From: Streptomyces sp. TRM68367
GTDB taxonomy: Bacteria > Actinomycetota > Actinomycetes > Streptomycetales > Streptomycetaceae
DNA: 64,000 nt
Direction of reading: 5' to 3'
Assembly: GCF_014495685.1 (NCBI RefSeq)
Contig: NZ_JACTVI010000028.1
Coordinates: forward strand, 1 to 64,000
The translations under genes were made by a program, and so were the position numbers. Below, piece after piece: positions 16,921-26,589 of the stretch (position 1 is its first letter; every line of letters starts with the position of its first letter). A model generated the notes under the pieces. It saw only the letters and a list, made by a program, of their open reading frames with translations. It was not told the DNA's origin and ran no database searches.

Positions 16921-18432
16921 ATGACGGACAAGTTCGTCGCCGCAATCGACCAGGGCACCACCTCCAGCCGCTGCATCATCTTCAACCAGGACGGCGCGAT
17001 CATCGCCGTCGACCAGCGCGAACACCGCCAGATCTTTCCCAAGCCCGGCTGGGTGGAGCACGACGCCACCGAGATCTGGTCCAAGGTGCAGGCGGTTGTC
17101 GCGGGCGCGGTCGCCAAGGCCGGGCTGCGCGCCGACCAGCTCAGCGCACTGGGGATCACCAACCAGCGCGAGACGACCGTCCTGTGGGACCGCGCCACGG
17201 GAAAGCCGGTACACAACGCCATCGTGTGGCAGGACACGCGCACGGCGGCGCTGTGCAACCAACTGGGCGGCTCGGACGGCCAGGACCGCTTCCGCGAGCA
17301 GACCGGGCTGCCGCTGGCCACCTACTTCTCCGGCCCCAAGGCGGCCTGGCTGCTGGACAATGTGCCCGGGCTGCGCGACCGCGCCGAGCGCGGCGAGATC
17401 GCCTTCGGCACGGTCGACTCCTGGCTCATCTGGAACCTGACGGGCGGCACCGACGGCGGGCAGCACGTCACGGACGTGACCAACGCCGGCCGCACGATGC
17501 TGATGAACCTGGAGACCCTCCAGTGGGAACAGTCCATCCTCTCCGCGATGAACATTCCCGCCGCCGTCCTCCCCGAGATCAAGTCCTCGGCCGAGGTGTA
17601 CGGCACCGCCGTCGGCCAGCTCGCCGGCGTACCGGTCGCCTCCGCGCTCGGCGACCAGCAGGCGGCCGTGTTCGGGCAGGCCTGCTACGACGTGGGCAAC
17701 GCGAAGAACACCTACGGCACGGGCAGTTTCCTGCTGCTCAACACCGGCACCCGGCCGGTCAAGTCGAAGAGCGGCCTGTTGACGACGATGGGCTACAAGA
17801 TCGGCGGTGAGGCGGCCGTCTACTGTCTGGAGGGGTCGATCGCCATCACGGGCGCCCTGGTGCAGTGGTTCCGCGACCAGTTGGGCATCATCCGGACCGC
17901 CGACGAGATCGAGCCCCTCGCGGCGAGCGTCGAGGACAACGGCGGCGCGTACGTCGTGCCCGCGTTCTCCGGCCTGTTCGCGCCGTACTGGCGCTCCGAC
18001 GCGCGCGGGGTCATCACCGGACTCACCCGGTACGTGACCAAGGCGCATCTCGCGCGCGCGGTGCTGGAGGCGACGAGCTGGCAGACGCGCGAGGTCGTGG
18101 ACGCCATGTACCAGGACTCCGGGGTGCACATCACGACCCTGAAGGTGGACGGCGGCATGACGAAGAACAACCTGCTCATGCAGCACCAGGCGGATGTGCT
18201 CGACGTGCCCGTGGTCCGCCCCAAGGTCTCCGAGACCACCTGCCTGGGCGCCGCCTACGCGGCCGGGCTCGCCACGGGTGTGTGGAACGACCTCGACGAA
18301 CTCAAGGCGCACTGGCTCAAGGACGTCGAGTGGACCCCGGCCATGGAGGCGTCCGTGCGGGACCGCGAGTACCACAACTGGCGCAAGGCCGTGGAGCGGA
18401 GCTTCGGCTGGCTGGAGGACGGCGAAAGCTAG
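16921..18432 (+). CDS. glpK: Glycerol kinase
   Basis: The 503-residue enzyme phosphorylates glycerol with ATP to glycerol-3-phosphate. It shows the FGGY-family start VAAIDQGTTSSRCIIF, the glycerol-binding QRETT and WQDTR segments, YGTGSFLLLNTG near residue 260, and the C-terminal DGGMTKNN and GAAYAAGLATG motifs. All are intact. The ATG at 16921 follows GAAGGGG and is preferred over in-frame codons inside the glpF tail. It is the second gene of what was a glpFK unit. No glpD follows, which differs from the gylCAB order. With glpF broken, glycerol would have to enter by diffusion or another channel. Confidence 0.95.
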   Translation: MTDKFVAAIDQGTTSSRCIIFNQDGAIIAVDQREHRQIFPKPGWVEHDATEIWSKVQAVVAGAVAKAGLRADQLSALGITNQRETTVLWDRATGKPVHNAIVWQDTRTAALCNQLGGSDGQDRFREQTGLPLATYFSGPKAAWLLDNVPGLRDRAERGEIAFGTVDSWLIWNLTGGTDGGQHVTDVTNAGRTMLMNLETLQWEQSILSAMNIPAAVLPEIKSSAEVYGTAVGQLAGVPVASALGDQQAAVFGQACYDVGNAKNTYGTGSFLLLNTGTRPVKSKSGLLTTMGYKIGGEAAVYCLEGSIAITGALVQWFRDQLGIIRTADEIEPLAASVEDNGGAYVVPAFSGLFAPYWRSDARGVITGLTRYVTKAHLARAVLEATSWQTREVVDAMYQDSGVHITTLKVDGGMTKNNLLMQHQADVLDVPVVRPKVSETTCLGAAYAAGLATGVWNDLDELKAHWLKDVEWTPAMEASVRDREYHNWRKAVERSFGWLEDGES

Positions 18433-18466
18433 ACACACACGCGTGTGGTCTTTCCGGACTGCGGCT

Positions 18467-18490
18467 CGTACCCCGATCGGCGGGGGTACG
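18467..18490. terminator. Terminator between glpK and cvnD
   Basis: CGTACCCC and GGGGTACG form an 8-bp stem around an 8-base loop, extended by GGC/GCC beyond one mismatch. It sits between two convergent genes and probably serves both. Confidence 0.7.
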
Positions 18491-18504
18491 GGCCGCGCCG
18501 CGCG

Positions 18505-19113
18505 TCAGGTGGTGACGGCGGCCTGGCGGCGCTCGGCCGCGTACGCCATCGCGTGCTCGACGACGCCGATGAGGACCTGCTTGACGGACTCCCGGTCGCG
18601 CGCGTCGCACATCAGCAGCGGCACGTCGGCGTCGAGGTCGAGGGCCTGGCGGACGTCCTCGGCGGGGTAACGGGGGGCTCCCTCGAAGCAGTTGACACCG
18701 ACGACGAAGGGTATGGAGCGCCGCTCGAAGTAGTCGACGGCGGCGAAGCAGTCCTCCAGACGGCGGGTGTCGGCGAGCACGACGGCGCCGAGCGCGCCCT
18801 CGGAAAGCTCGTCCCACATGAACCAGAACCGCTCCTGGCCGGGCGTGCCGAACAGGTACAGCACCAGGTCCTCGCGGAGCGTGATCCGCCCGAAGTCCAT
18901 GGCCACCGTGGTGGTGTGCTTGCCCTCCACACCGCTGGTGTCGTCGACCGGGCGCCCGGCCTCGGTGAGCACCTCCTCGGTGCGCAGCGGCCTGATCTCA
19001 CTGACCGCGCCGACCAGGGTGGTCTTGCCCACGCCGAAGCCGCCGGCCACCAGGATCTTGAGCGTGACGGGCTCGACCGGTGGCTTCCCGCGCTCAGAAC
19101 GCCCGAAGATCAT
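18505..19113 (-). CDS. cvnD: Conservon GTP-binding protein
   Basis: A 202-residue small GTPase of the conservon family. The P-loop is GGFGVGKTT near residue 22, the switch region has DFGRI, the G3 motif is FGTPGQERF, and GVNCFEG stands where NKxD would be. Conservon CvnD proteins act with CvnA, CvnB and CvnC at the membrane in a sensor system likened to eukaryotic G-protein signalling. The ATG at 19113 has GCAGGAGAAG upstream and lies inside the last 20 bases of the oxoprolinase gene, so the two are translationally linked. The usual neighbour would be cvnC; here a 3.65-kb gene separates them. Confidence 0.93.
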   Translation of the reverse strand: MIFGRSERGKPPVEPVTLKILVAGGFGVGKTTLVGAVSEIRPLRTEEVLTEAGRPVDDTSGVEGKHTTTVAMDFGRITLREDLVLYLFGTPGQERFWFMWDELSEGALGAVVLADTRRLEDCFAAVDYFERRSIPFVVGVNCFEGAPRYPAEDVRQALDLDADVPLLMCDARDRESVKQVLIGVVEHAMAYAAERRQAAVTT

Positions 19114-22100
19114 CGATCTCTTCTCCTGCTTGATGGGGGTGAGACGACGGCGGGCCGTAGCCTCCGCCGCCGGGGGTTTCGATGACGAGTACGTCGCCGG
19201 GGCCGACGTCCGCCGCATCACTGCCGCCGAGTTCGGTGACCCTGCCGTCGGCATGCTCCACCCGGTTGGCGCCGAGCGCACCGGGCGCGCCGCCGGCCAT
19301 GCCGTACGGGGACACCCTGCGGTGCTGGGACAGCGTGGAGACGGTCATCGGCTCCAGGAACCGGATACGTCGCAGCGCGCCGTCGCCGCCGCGCCACCGC
19401 CCGTCGCCACCGCTGCCGCGCCGTACCGCGAACTCCTCCAGGCGGACGGGCAGCCGCCATTCCAGGACCTCGGGGTCGGTGAGGCGTGAGTTGGTCATAT
19501 GGGTCTGGACGACGGGCGCGCCGGGGAAGCCGTCGCCCGCGCCGGAGCCGGAGGCGACCGTCTCGTAGTACTGGTGGCGGTCGTTGCCGAAGGTGACGTT
19601 GTTCATGGTCCCGGAGCCCTCGGCCTGGACGCCGAGCGCCGCGTACAGGGCTCCGGTGATCGCCTGCGAGGTCTCGACGTTGCCCGCGACGACGGCGGCC
19701 GGAGGCTCGGGCGACAGCATGGAGCCGGACGGCACGATGATCCTCAGGGGTCGCAGGCAGCCGTCGTTGAGCGGGATGTCGTCGGCGACCAGAGTGCGGA
19801 AGACGTACAGGACGGCCGCGTTGACGACCGAGAAGGGGGCGTTGAAGTTGCTGGCGAGCTGCGCGGATGTGCCGGTGAAGTCGATGGTCGCGGAGCGGTT
19901 GTCCCGGTCCACGCGCACGCGTACCCGGATGATCGAGCCCGAGTCGGTCTCGTAGGCGTACTCGCCGTCGTCGAGGGCGTCGATGACGCGGCGTACGGCC
20001 CCTTCGGCGTTGTCCTGGACGTACTTCATGTACGCCTGGACGACGTCGAGGCCGAAATTCTCGATCATGCGCCCGACCTCGTCGACGCCCTTCTGGTTGG
20101 CGGCGATCTGGGCGCGCAGGTCGGCGAGGTTGGTCTTCGGGTTGCGGGAGGGGTGGGGCGCCTCGGTGAGCAGGCGGAAGGTCTCCTCCTCGCGGAAGCG
20201 GCCGTTCTCGGCGAGCAGCCAGTTGTCGAAGAGGATGCCCTCCTCCTCGATGGTGCGGCTGTCGGCGGGCATGGAGCCGGGCTGGATGCCGCCGATCTCG
20301 GCGTGGTGGCCGCGGGAGGCGACGTAGAAGAGGATCTTCCGGTCACTCTCCGTGCGCCGTGTGTTCTGTGCGTCGAAGACCGGTGTGATCACGGTGACGT
20401 CGGGCAGGTGGGTGCCGCCGTGGTACGGATCGTTGACGGCATACGTGTCACCCGGGCGCATGCCCGAGCCCCGGCGCCGGATGACCTCCTTGACGCTGGT
20501 GCCCATGGAACCCAGGTGAACGGGGATGTGCGGGGCGTTCGCCACCAGGTTTCCGTCCGGGTCGAAGAGGGCGCAGGAGAAGTCCAGGCGCTCCTTGATG
20601 TTGACGGACTGGGCGGTGGACTCCAGGCGGGCACCCATCTGTTCGGCGATGGACATGAACAGGTTGTTGAAAACTTCAAGCAGAACCGGGTCGGCTTCTG
20701 TGCCGAGATCGGAACTCTCCGTAATCGCCACGCGTTCCATGACCAAATGCCCGTCGTCGGTCGTCGCGGCCTGCCAGCCGGCGTCGACGACGGTTGTCGC
20801 GCTGGCCTCGGTGATGATCGCGGGGCCGGTGACCCGCTCGCCGGGAGGCAGATCCTCGCGGCGGTGGAGGGGTACGTCGCGCCAGGCGCCGCCCGTGTGG
20901 AGGCGGACGGTCTCCCGGGCTGCGGTGTGGCCTTCAGGGGTGCCTTCGTAAGGGGCGAGGGCGGAGAGATCGGGGGGTTCGGTGATGCCGGTGGCTTCGA
21001 CGGACAGGGCTTCGACGACGATCGGGCGGTCGAGCGTGAAGGAGTACGTGGCGCGATGACGTTCTTCGAAGGCTTGCCGCATCGTGTCCGGATCGGTCAG
21101 CTCGACGGTGAGGGTGGTGTCGGTGCCGTCGTAGCGGAGCTGGGCGCGGCGGGTGACCTGGATGCGGTCCTCGGGGACGTCCTCGGCGAGAAGTTCGCCG
21201 CGGGCTGCGGCCTGAAGGTCGTCGGCGGTCTTGAGGACGCCGGGCATGGCGGCGGGCTCCAAGGGTGCCTCGACGGACTGTTCGCGCATGGCCGTGGTGT
21301 CGGCGAGGCCGATGCCGAGCGCGGAGAGGACACCGGCCATGGGCGGCACGAGGACGGTGCGGATGCCGAGCGAGTCGGCGACCATGCAGGCGTGCTGGCC
21401 ACCGGCACCACCGAAGGTGGTCAGGGCGTAGCGCGTGACGTCGTGGCCCTTCTGGACGGAGATCCGCTTCACGGCATTGGCGATGTTGGCGACGGCGATG
21501 TGCAGGTAGCCCTCGGCGACCTGCTCGGGGGTGCGGTCGTCGCCGGCCGTCTCGCGGATCTCGCGCGCGAGGGAGGTGAAGCGCTCGCGTACCAGCGCGT
21601 CGTCGAGCGGCTGGTCGCCGTCCGGGCCGAACACCCGCGGGAAGTGCGCGGGCTGGATACGGCCGAGCATGACGTTGGCGTCGGTGACGGCGAGCGGGCC
21701 GCCGCCGCGGTAGCAGGCCGGTCCCGGGTCGGCGCCCGCCGAGTCCGGCCCCACGCGGTAGCGGGAGCCGTCGAAGTGCAGGACCGAGCCGCCGCCGGCC
21801 GCGACGGTGTGGATGTCCAGCATGGGGGCGCGCAGCCGGACACCGGCGATCTGTGTCGTGAAGACCCGCTCGTACTCGCCGGCGAAGTGCGAGACGTCGG
21901 TGGACGTGCCACCCATGTCGAAGCCGATGACGCGGTCGAAGCCGGCGAGCTGCGACATGCGGGCCATGCCGACGATGCCGCCCGCCGGCCCGGACAGGAT
22001 GGCGTCCTTGCCGCGGAACTGTCCTGCCTCGGCGAGGCCGCCGTTGGACTGCATGAACATCAGCCGTACGCCGTCGAGTTCGTCGGCGACGTGCTGGACG

Positions 22101-22744
22101 TAGCGGCGCAGCACGGGCGACAGGTAGGCGTCGACAACGGCGGTGTCCCCGCGCGGGACGAGCTTCATCAACGGGCTGACCTCGCTGGACAGCGAGATCT
22201 GCGGAAAGCCGGTACGGGCGGCGAGCTGTCCCACGGCCTGTTCGTGGGCGGGGTGGAGGTGGCTGTGCATGCACACGACGGCGACGGCGCGGATCCCGTC
22301 GTCGTACGCCTCCCGGAGAGGGCCGGCGAGGGCGTCCAGGTCGGGGGCGCGCAGGACGGTGCCGTCGGGGGCGATGCGCTCGTCGATCTCGACGACGCGC
22401 TCGTAGAGCAGTTCGGGCAGTTCGATGCGGCGGGCGAAGATGCTCGGGCGGTTCTGGTAGGCGATGCGCAGGGCGTCGCGAAAGCCGCGGGTGATGACCA
22501 GCAGGGTCCGCTCACCCTTGCGCTCCAGCAGCGCGTTGGTGGCGACCGTCGTCCCCATCCGGACTGCCTCGACGGGGTCGTCGGCGCCGGCCAGCAGGGT
22601 GCGGACGCCGGCGACGGCCGCGTCGGAGTACCGGGCCGGGTTGTCCGACAGCAGTTTGTGCGTGAGCAGCCGGCCGTCCGGGCGACGCGCGACGATGTCG
22701 GTGAACGTGCCGCCTCGGTCGACCCAGAACTGCCAGCCTGTCAC
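19094..22744 (-). CDS. ATP-type 5-oxoprolinase / hydantoinase, HyuA-HyuB fusion
   Basis: The 1216-residue protein joins a HyuA-like half and a HyuB-like half. The first begins FWVDRGGTFTDIVARR and has FDMGGTSTDVSHF and GGAGGQHA. The second starts near residue 680 with SSDLGTEADPVLLEVFNNLF and contains DPYHGGTHLPDVT. This is the layout of eukaryotic 5-oxoprolinase, which opens 5-oxo-L-proline to glutamate with ATP; related enzymes act on hydantoins. It lies 24 bases after cvnC and overlaps cvnD by 20 bases, so it belongs to the conservon operon. It is unrelated in sequence to the PxpABC system at 40.8-43.0 kb. Confidence 0.9.
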   Translation of the reverse strand: MTGWQFWVDRGGTFTDIVARRPDGRLLTHKLLSDNPARYSDAAVAGVRTLLAGADDPVEAVRMGTTVATNALLERKGERTLLVITRGFRDALRIAYQNRPSIFARRIELPELLYERVVEIDERIAPDGTVLRAPDLDALAGPLREAYDDGIRAVAVVCMHSHLHPAHEQAVGQLAARTGFPQISLSSEVSPLMKLVPRGDTAVVDAYLSPVLRRYVQHVADELDGVRLMFMQSNGGLAEAGQFRGKDAILSGPAGGIVGMARMSQLAGFDRVIGFDMGGTSTDVSHFAGEYERVFTTQIAGVRLRAPMLDIHTVAAGGGSVLHFDGSRYRVGPDSAGADPGPACYRGGGPLAVTDANVMLGRIQPAHFPRVFGPDGDQPLDDALVRERFTSLAREIRETAGDDRTPEQVAEGYLHIAVANIANAVKRISVQKGHDVTRYALTTFGGAGGQHACMVADSLGIRTVLVPPMAGVLSALGIGLADTTAMREQSVEAPLEPAAMPGVLKTADDLQAAARGELLAEDVPEDRIQVTRRAQLRYDGTDTTLTVELTDPDTMRQAFEERHRATYSFTLDRPIVVEALSVEATGITEPPDLSALAPYEGTPEGHTAARETVRLHTGGAWRDVPLHRREDLPPGERVTGPAIITEASATTVVDAGWQAATTDDGHLVMERVAITESSDLGTEADPVLLEVFNNLFMSIAEQMGARLESTAQSVNIKERLDFSCALFDPDGNLVANAPHIPVHLGSMGTSVKEVIRRRGSGMRPGDTYAVNDPYHGGTHLPDVTVITPVFDAQNTRRTESDRKILFYVASRGHHAEIGGIQPGSMPADSRTIEEEGILFDNWLLAENGRFREEETFRLLTEAPHPSRNPKTNLADLRAQIAANQKGVDEVGRMIENFGLDVVQAYMKYVQDNAEGAVRRVIDALDDGEYAYETDSGSIIRVRVRVDRDNRSATIDFTGTSAQLASNFNAPFSVVNAAVLYVFRTLVADDIPLNDGCLRPLRIIVPSGSMLSPEPPAAVVAGNVETSQAITGALYAALGVQAEGSGTMNNVTFGNDRHQYYETVASGSGAGDGFPGAPVVQTHMTNSRLTDPEVLEWRLPVRLEEFAVRRGSGGDGRWRGGDGALRRIRFLEPMTVSTLSQHRRVSPYGMAGGAPGALGANRVEHADGRVTELGGSDAADVGPGDVLVIETPGGGGYGPPSSHPHQAGEEIDDLRAF

Positions 22745-22768
22745 GTCAGTACCCCGCTTTCGCGCCGC

Positions 22769-23164
22769 TCACAGCGCCCGCAGGCCATTGATCACGTCGC
22801 GCAGAATACTCTCGTCCGGCAGCTCGGCAGGGGGTACCGGCCGGTTCACATGGACGAATTCCGTGTCCACGAGGTCACCGATGAGGACCCGTACGACCCC
22901 GATGGGCAGGGCGAGCTCGGAGGAGAGCTCGGCGACCGACTGCGGGGTGTCACGGCACAGTTCGACGATGTCGACGTGTTCCGGGGACAGCGTGGGGTCC
23001 GCTTCCGGGTCGTCCGCGTGGGGTTCCGTGACGACCACCGCGATCAGGTCGAGGCGGTGCTGGGCCGGACTGGTGGTACGGCCGCGCGTCATGGCGTACG
23101 GACGGACGACCGGCCCAGCTTCGTCGTCGAACCAGTGGCTTCTTCCCTGACCGTCTGCGCTCAT
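22769..23164 (-). CDS. cvnC: Conservon DUF742 protein
   Basis: A 131-residue protein with the DUF742 pattern: RPYAMTRGRTT near residue 21 and a C-terminal winged-helix-like part (SVAELSSELALPIGVVRVLIGDLV). In conservons this protein follows the roadblock protein and is thought to link the sensor to the GTPase. The cvnB gene ends 9 bases upstream, and the oxoprolinase gene starts 24 bases after this one. The ATG is clear. Confidence 0.93.
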   Translation of the reverse strand: MSADGQGRSHWFDDEAGPVVRPYAMTRGRTTSPAQHRLDLIAVVVTEPHADDPEADPTLSPEHVDIVELCRDTPQSVAELSSELALPIGVVRVLIGDLVDTEFVHVNRPVPPAELPDESILRDVINGLRAL

Positions 23165-23173
23165 GTCATCCCA

Positions 23174-23608
23174 CTACCCGCCCGCGGGCAGATCGGTGCG
23201 CGGAGCGGCACCCAGGTGCACGCCGACCCGCTTCACGAGGAGCGTCATCTCGTATGCGACCTGGCCGACGTCCGAGTCGGCGTCGGACAGGACGGCGAGA
23301 CAGCTGCCGTCGCCGGCGGACGTGACGAACAGGAACGCCTCGTCGAGTTCCACGACCGTCTGCCGGACGCTTCCGGCCTCGAAGTGGCGGCCGACGCCCT
23401 TGGCGAGGCTGTGGAACCCGGACGCGACGGCGGCCAGGTGCTCGCTGTCCTCCCGGGTCAGGTCCTTGGACACCCCCGTCGGCAGGCCGTCGCTGGACAG
23501 GACGAGGGCCTTGTGGATGCTCGCGACGCGGTCCACCAGATCATCGAGGAGCCAGTTCAGCTCGCCCTTGATGGTCGCGGTGTGGCCGGTCGCCTTTGGT
23601 GCGGTCAT
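23174..23608 (-). CDS. cvnB: Conservon roadblock/LC7 protein
   Basis: A 144-residue roadblock/LC7-fold protein. It contains LNWLLDDLVDRVASIHKALVLSSDGL at its start, typical of the family, and a central GSVRQTVVELDEAFLFVT. Roadblock proteins act as partners or regulators of small GTPases. Its ATG overlaps the cvnA stop by 4 bases (ATGA), so the sensor and this protein should be made in equal amounts. Confidence 0.93.
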   Translation of the reverse strand: MTAPKATGHTATIKGELNWLLDDLVDRVASIHKALVLSSDGLPTGVSKDLTREDSEHLAAVASGFHSLAKGVGRHFEAGSVRQTVVELDEAFLFVTSAGDGSCLAVLSDADSDVGQVAYEMTLLVKRVGVHLGAAPRTDLPAGG

Positions 23609-26589
23609 CGACCGTCCCCCTTAGTCGTTCCTCGTGGTGCTGTGCCGCTGGGGGCGTCGTCGCCCGCGGCGTTCTCCTTGCGGCCGCGCTGCCAGCCGCG
23701 CTGGAGCGAGGCCATTCGGCTGCGTACTTCCTCGGCGTCCCGCTCGACGGACTCGGCCTCCTTGGCCTCGGCGCGCGGGCCGGGGCCCTGCCTGAGCTGC
23801 GGAGCGAGGCTGGCCTGCCGTACGCGCCGGGGCAGTGGAGCCGTGCCGGAGTGGGCCTCCCGGGAGCGGTCGGTACCGCCCGGCGGCTGCCCCGGTCCCG
23901 GCCGCGGTGACGCCGGACCGGAACCGGTCTCCCGAGGCTCGGGCTCCGGGCTGCCGACGGAGCCGTCCGGGCCGCTCGGCGCGATCTCGGCGCGGCGGGT
24001 GCGCCGGGGCAGGGCGGGCACGTCCGGCTGCGCACCGGGGGGACGGCCCGGCGATGCCGGGCTTCCAGTGCGCTGCTCGTCGGTGCGGGCGGTCGTGTCG
24101 GTGGTGCGGCGCTCGGGTTCCGTGCCGGAGCGCCGGCGGGCGGGCAGTGGCGGGGCGGATTCCGGTTCGGGGCGGTTCAGGCCCTGGGCGGAATCCCGGT
24201 CCTGCTCCTCCTTCCGGGTGCGCTGGCCGGTGACCGGGCGTCCGTGCGAGCTGACCAGCTTGGGCGTCCGGCGACGGGGCAGGGGGACCGGGGCGCTAGG
24301 GTCGTCCTCCCCGTCGGCCCGGTCGGATCCGCCGCGCGCATGGGGCACCGGGTGGGACTGCTCACTGCGCAGACCGATCGAGTCATCGTCGGCGGGGCGC
24401 CGCTCGGCGCCACCCTGCGCCCGCCCGGTCGGCTCCTCCTCGCGGCCGTGGGGGCGGCGCGGGCGGAAGAGACCGCCGCCTTCGCTGTCCTCCTCGGCCA
24501 GCCTGCCGGGGAAGTCGTCGAGGGCGTCAAGGTCGACGGGGGCCTCCAGTTCGACCGGACCGTCCAGGAGCGAGGCGGGCAGGCCCGGCAGGTGCACCGG
24601 CGCCTGGGACAGGGCGGCGCGGCGGCTCTCCTCGGGTGCGCGTTCCTTAGTGAGCTGCGGGCGGTCGAGGCGGAAGCCGACACCGTTGGTGTCCGGGACC
24701 TCGTCCGTGAGCAGGGCGTCGGGGATGAACACGACGGCGGTCGTGCCGCCGTACGGGGACGGCTGCAGGGAGACCCGGACGTTCTGCCGCTGGGCGAGCC
24801 GGCTGACCACGAACAGGCCGAGCCGGTCGGTGTCGGACAGCTCGAACTCCGGTGTCTCGGCGAGCCGGAGGTTGGCGTCCAGCAGGGCTTCGGCCGCCAT
24901 GCCGAGGCCGCGGTCGTGGATCTCCAGGGTGAAACCGTTGGCGACACGCTCGCCGAGCACCTGGACGGCGGTGTGCGGCGGGGAGAACACAGTGGCGTTC
25001 TCGAGGAGTTCGGCCACGAGGTGGGTGAGGTCCGCGACGGCCGGGCCGGTGACGGCGATCCGCGGCAGCCGGCGGACCTCGACGCGTTCGTAGTCCTCGA
25101 CCTCGGCGACGGCGGCGCGCACGACGTCCATGAGCTGGACGGGTTTGCGCCACTGCCGGGAGGGGGCGGCTCCGGAGAGGATCACCAGGCCCTCGGCGTG
25201 CCGGCGCATGCGGGTGGTCAGGTGGTCCAGGCGGAACAGGTCGGCGAGTTCTTCGGTGTCCTCGGTCCGGCGTTCCATGGTGTCCAGCAGGGTGAGCTGC
25301 TTGTGGAGCAGGACCTGGCTGCGGCGGGCGAGGTTGACGAAGACCTCGGAGACGCCGGCGCGCAACTCGGCCTGCTTGACGGCCGCTTCCACGGCGGCGC
25401 GCTGCAGGGTGTTGAGCGCCTGGCCGACCTCGCCGATCTCGTTCTTGTCGTACTCCAGGCGCGGGACCTCGGTCTCCACGTCGACCTGTTCGCCCGCCGA
25501 CAGGCGGCGCATGACGCTGGGCAGCCGCACCCCGGACGCCTCGTGGGCCTCCAGCCGCAGCTGCCGCAGGTCGCGGATGAGCGCGCGGCCGACGCGCACG
25601 GACAGCACGAGGGAGAGCAGCAGCGCGATCAGGCCGAGGACGCCGGCGATGACCGCCTTGAGGATGACGCTCATCGCGACCGGGCGGACCTGGTCCTGGT
25701 AGCGGTCGCCGGCCTGGTCGTTGAGGGTGGCCAGCTCGTGAAGCACATTGCCGGCGGCGGTGTCCCAGCTGCGGGCGCTGACCCCGCGGGGCGTGCCGGG
25801 GCCGGAGGAGACGGCGGCCTCCTCGGCCACGCGCAGGGGCGCGGAGGAGGCGCTCTTCCAGAAGGTCTCGTAGCGGTCGCGCTCCGAGGTGGGCAGCAGC
25901 GGCAGGTTGGTGTCGTACATCAGGGTGCGCTGGGCCACGAGGTCGGAGATGCCGCGGCTCTCGCTGCGGGAGAGTTCGCCGACGATCAGGGAGGAGCCGA
26001 GGAGGGCGTCCTCGCGGGAGAGAAGTTCGCGGGCGCGGGCGAGGTTGACGAGTGCGCGGTACTGCTTGTCCAGCTCCACGTTGTCGACGACACGGAGGTT
26101 TTCGAGCAGGACGTAGCACGGGTCGACCAGGTGGTTGTACAGGTCGAAGGCCTGTGAGCGGTTGACGGTGCCGTCCTCGACGCTGCGACGCAGGGAGGCG
26201 ATGCCGTCGAAGGCGTCCAGGACGGCGGTCAGCCGCTCGTCCGTGGCCTGGCTCATCGCATCGCGTACGTCAGGGTCCTTGGCGTTCTTGCGGATCTCGG
26301 CGAGGGCCTCGTCCGTGGCGGACCTGCTGCGCCTGAGGTCGGCGAGCCCGTCGGAGGCACGCGGATCGGCCAGATAGACGAGGGTCTGGCGGCGTTCCTG
26401 CTGCAGAACGCGGACGGTGTCCTCGACGGGGTAGCCGATCTCCTCGACCGTCGAGGACACGTTGAACAGATCGTCCACCTCACGTCCCGTCAGCACCGTG
26501 GCAAAGGCCCAGATCCCGGTTAGGGACACCAGCGGCACGAGAAGCAGCGCCACGATCTTCCGGCGGATGGACTTCCCGCGAAAGCGCAT
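23605..26589 (-). CDS. cvnA: Conservon sensor (NIT-domain, histidine-kinase-like)
   Basis: The 994-residue protein starts with RKIVALLLVPLVSLTGIWAF (first membrane segment). An extracellular region of about 270 residues follows, resembling a nitrate/nitrite-sensing NIT domain, and then a second membrane segment near residues 320-345 and a HAMP-like linker. A GHKL ATPase domain carries an N box (ELLENATVFSPP) and a G box (DRGLGM). I see no clear phosphoacceptor His motif. The last 330 residues are a Pro/Arg/Glu-rich disordered tail. The chosen ATG has GGGGGAGG just upstream. It is the first gene of the cvnA-B-C-oxoprolinase-D operon. Confidence 0.92.
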   Translation of the reverse strand: MRFRGKSIRRKIVALLLVPLVSLTGIWAFATVLTGREVDDLFNVSSTVEEIGYPVEDTVRVLQQERRQTLVYLADPRASDGLADLRRSRSATDEALAEIRKNAKDPDVRDAMSQATDERLTAVLDAFDGIASLRRSVEDGTVNRSQAFDLYNHLVDPCYVLLENLRVVDNVELDKQYRALVNLARARELLSREDALLGSSLIVGELSRSESRGISDLVAQRTLMYDTNLPLLPTSERDRYETFWKSASSAPLRVAEEAAVSSGPGTPRGVSARSWDTAAGNVLHELATLNDQAGDRYQDQVRPVAMSVILKAVIAGVLGLIALLLSLVLSVRVGRALIRDLRQLRLEAHEASGVRLPSVMRRLSAGEQVDVETEVPRLEYDKNEIGEVGQALNTLQRAAVEAAVKQAELRAGVSEVFVNLARRSQVLLHKQLTLLDTMERRTEDTEELADLFRLDHLTTRMRRHAEGLVILSGAAPSRQWRKPVQLMDVVRAAVAEVEDYERVEVRRLPRIAVTGPAVADLTHLVAELLENATVFSPPHTAVQVLGERVANGFTLEIHDRGLGMAAEALLDANLRLAETPEFELSDTDRLGLFVVSRLAQRQNVRVSLQPSPYGGTTAVVFIPDALLTDEVPDTNGVGFRLDRPQLTKERAPEESRRAALSQAPVHLPGLPASLLDGPVELEAPVDLDALDDFPGRLAEEDSEGGGLFRPRRPHGREEEPTGRAQGGAERRPADDDSIGLRSEQSHPVPHARGGSDRADGEDDPSAPVPLPRRRTPKLVSSHGRPVTGQRTRKEEQDRDSAQGLNRPEPESAPPLPARRRSGTEPERRTTDTTARTDEQRTGSPASPGRPPGAQPDVPALPRRTRRAEIAPSGPDGSVGSPEPEPRETGSGPASPRPGPGQPPGGTDRSREAHSGTAPLPRRVRQASLAPQLRQGPGPRAEAKEAESVERDAEEVRSRMASLQRGWQRGRKENAAGDDAPSGTAPRGTTKGDGR

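Noticed and set aside
19499..25093. An 1864-residue forward-strand open frame
   Set aside because: It is the complement of the oxoprolinase and conservon genes, in low-complexity composition without domains.
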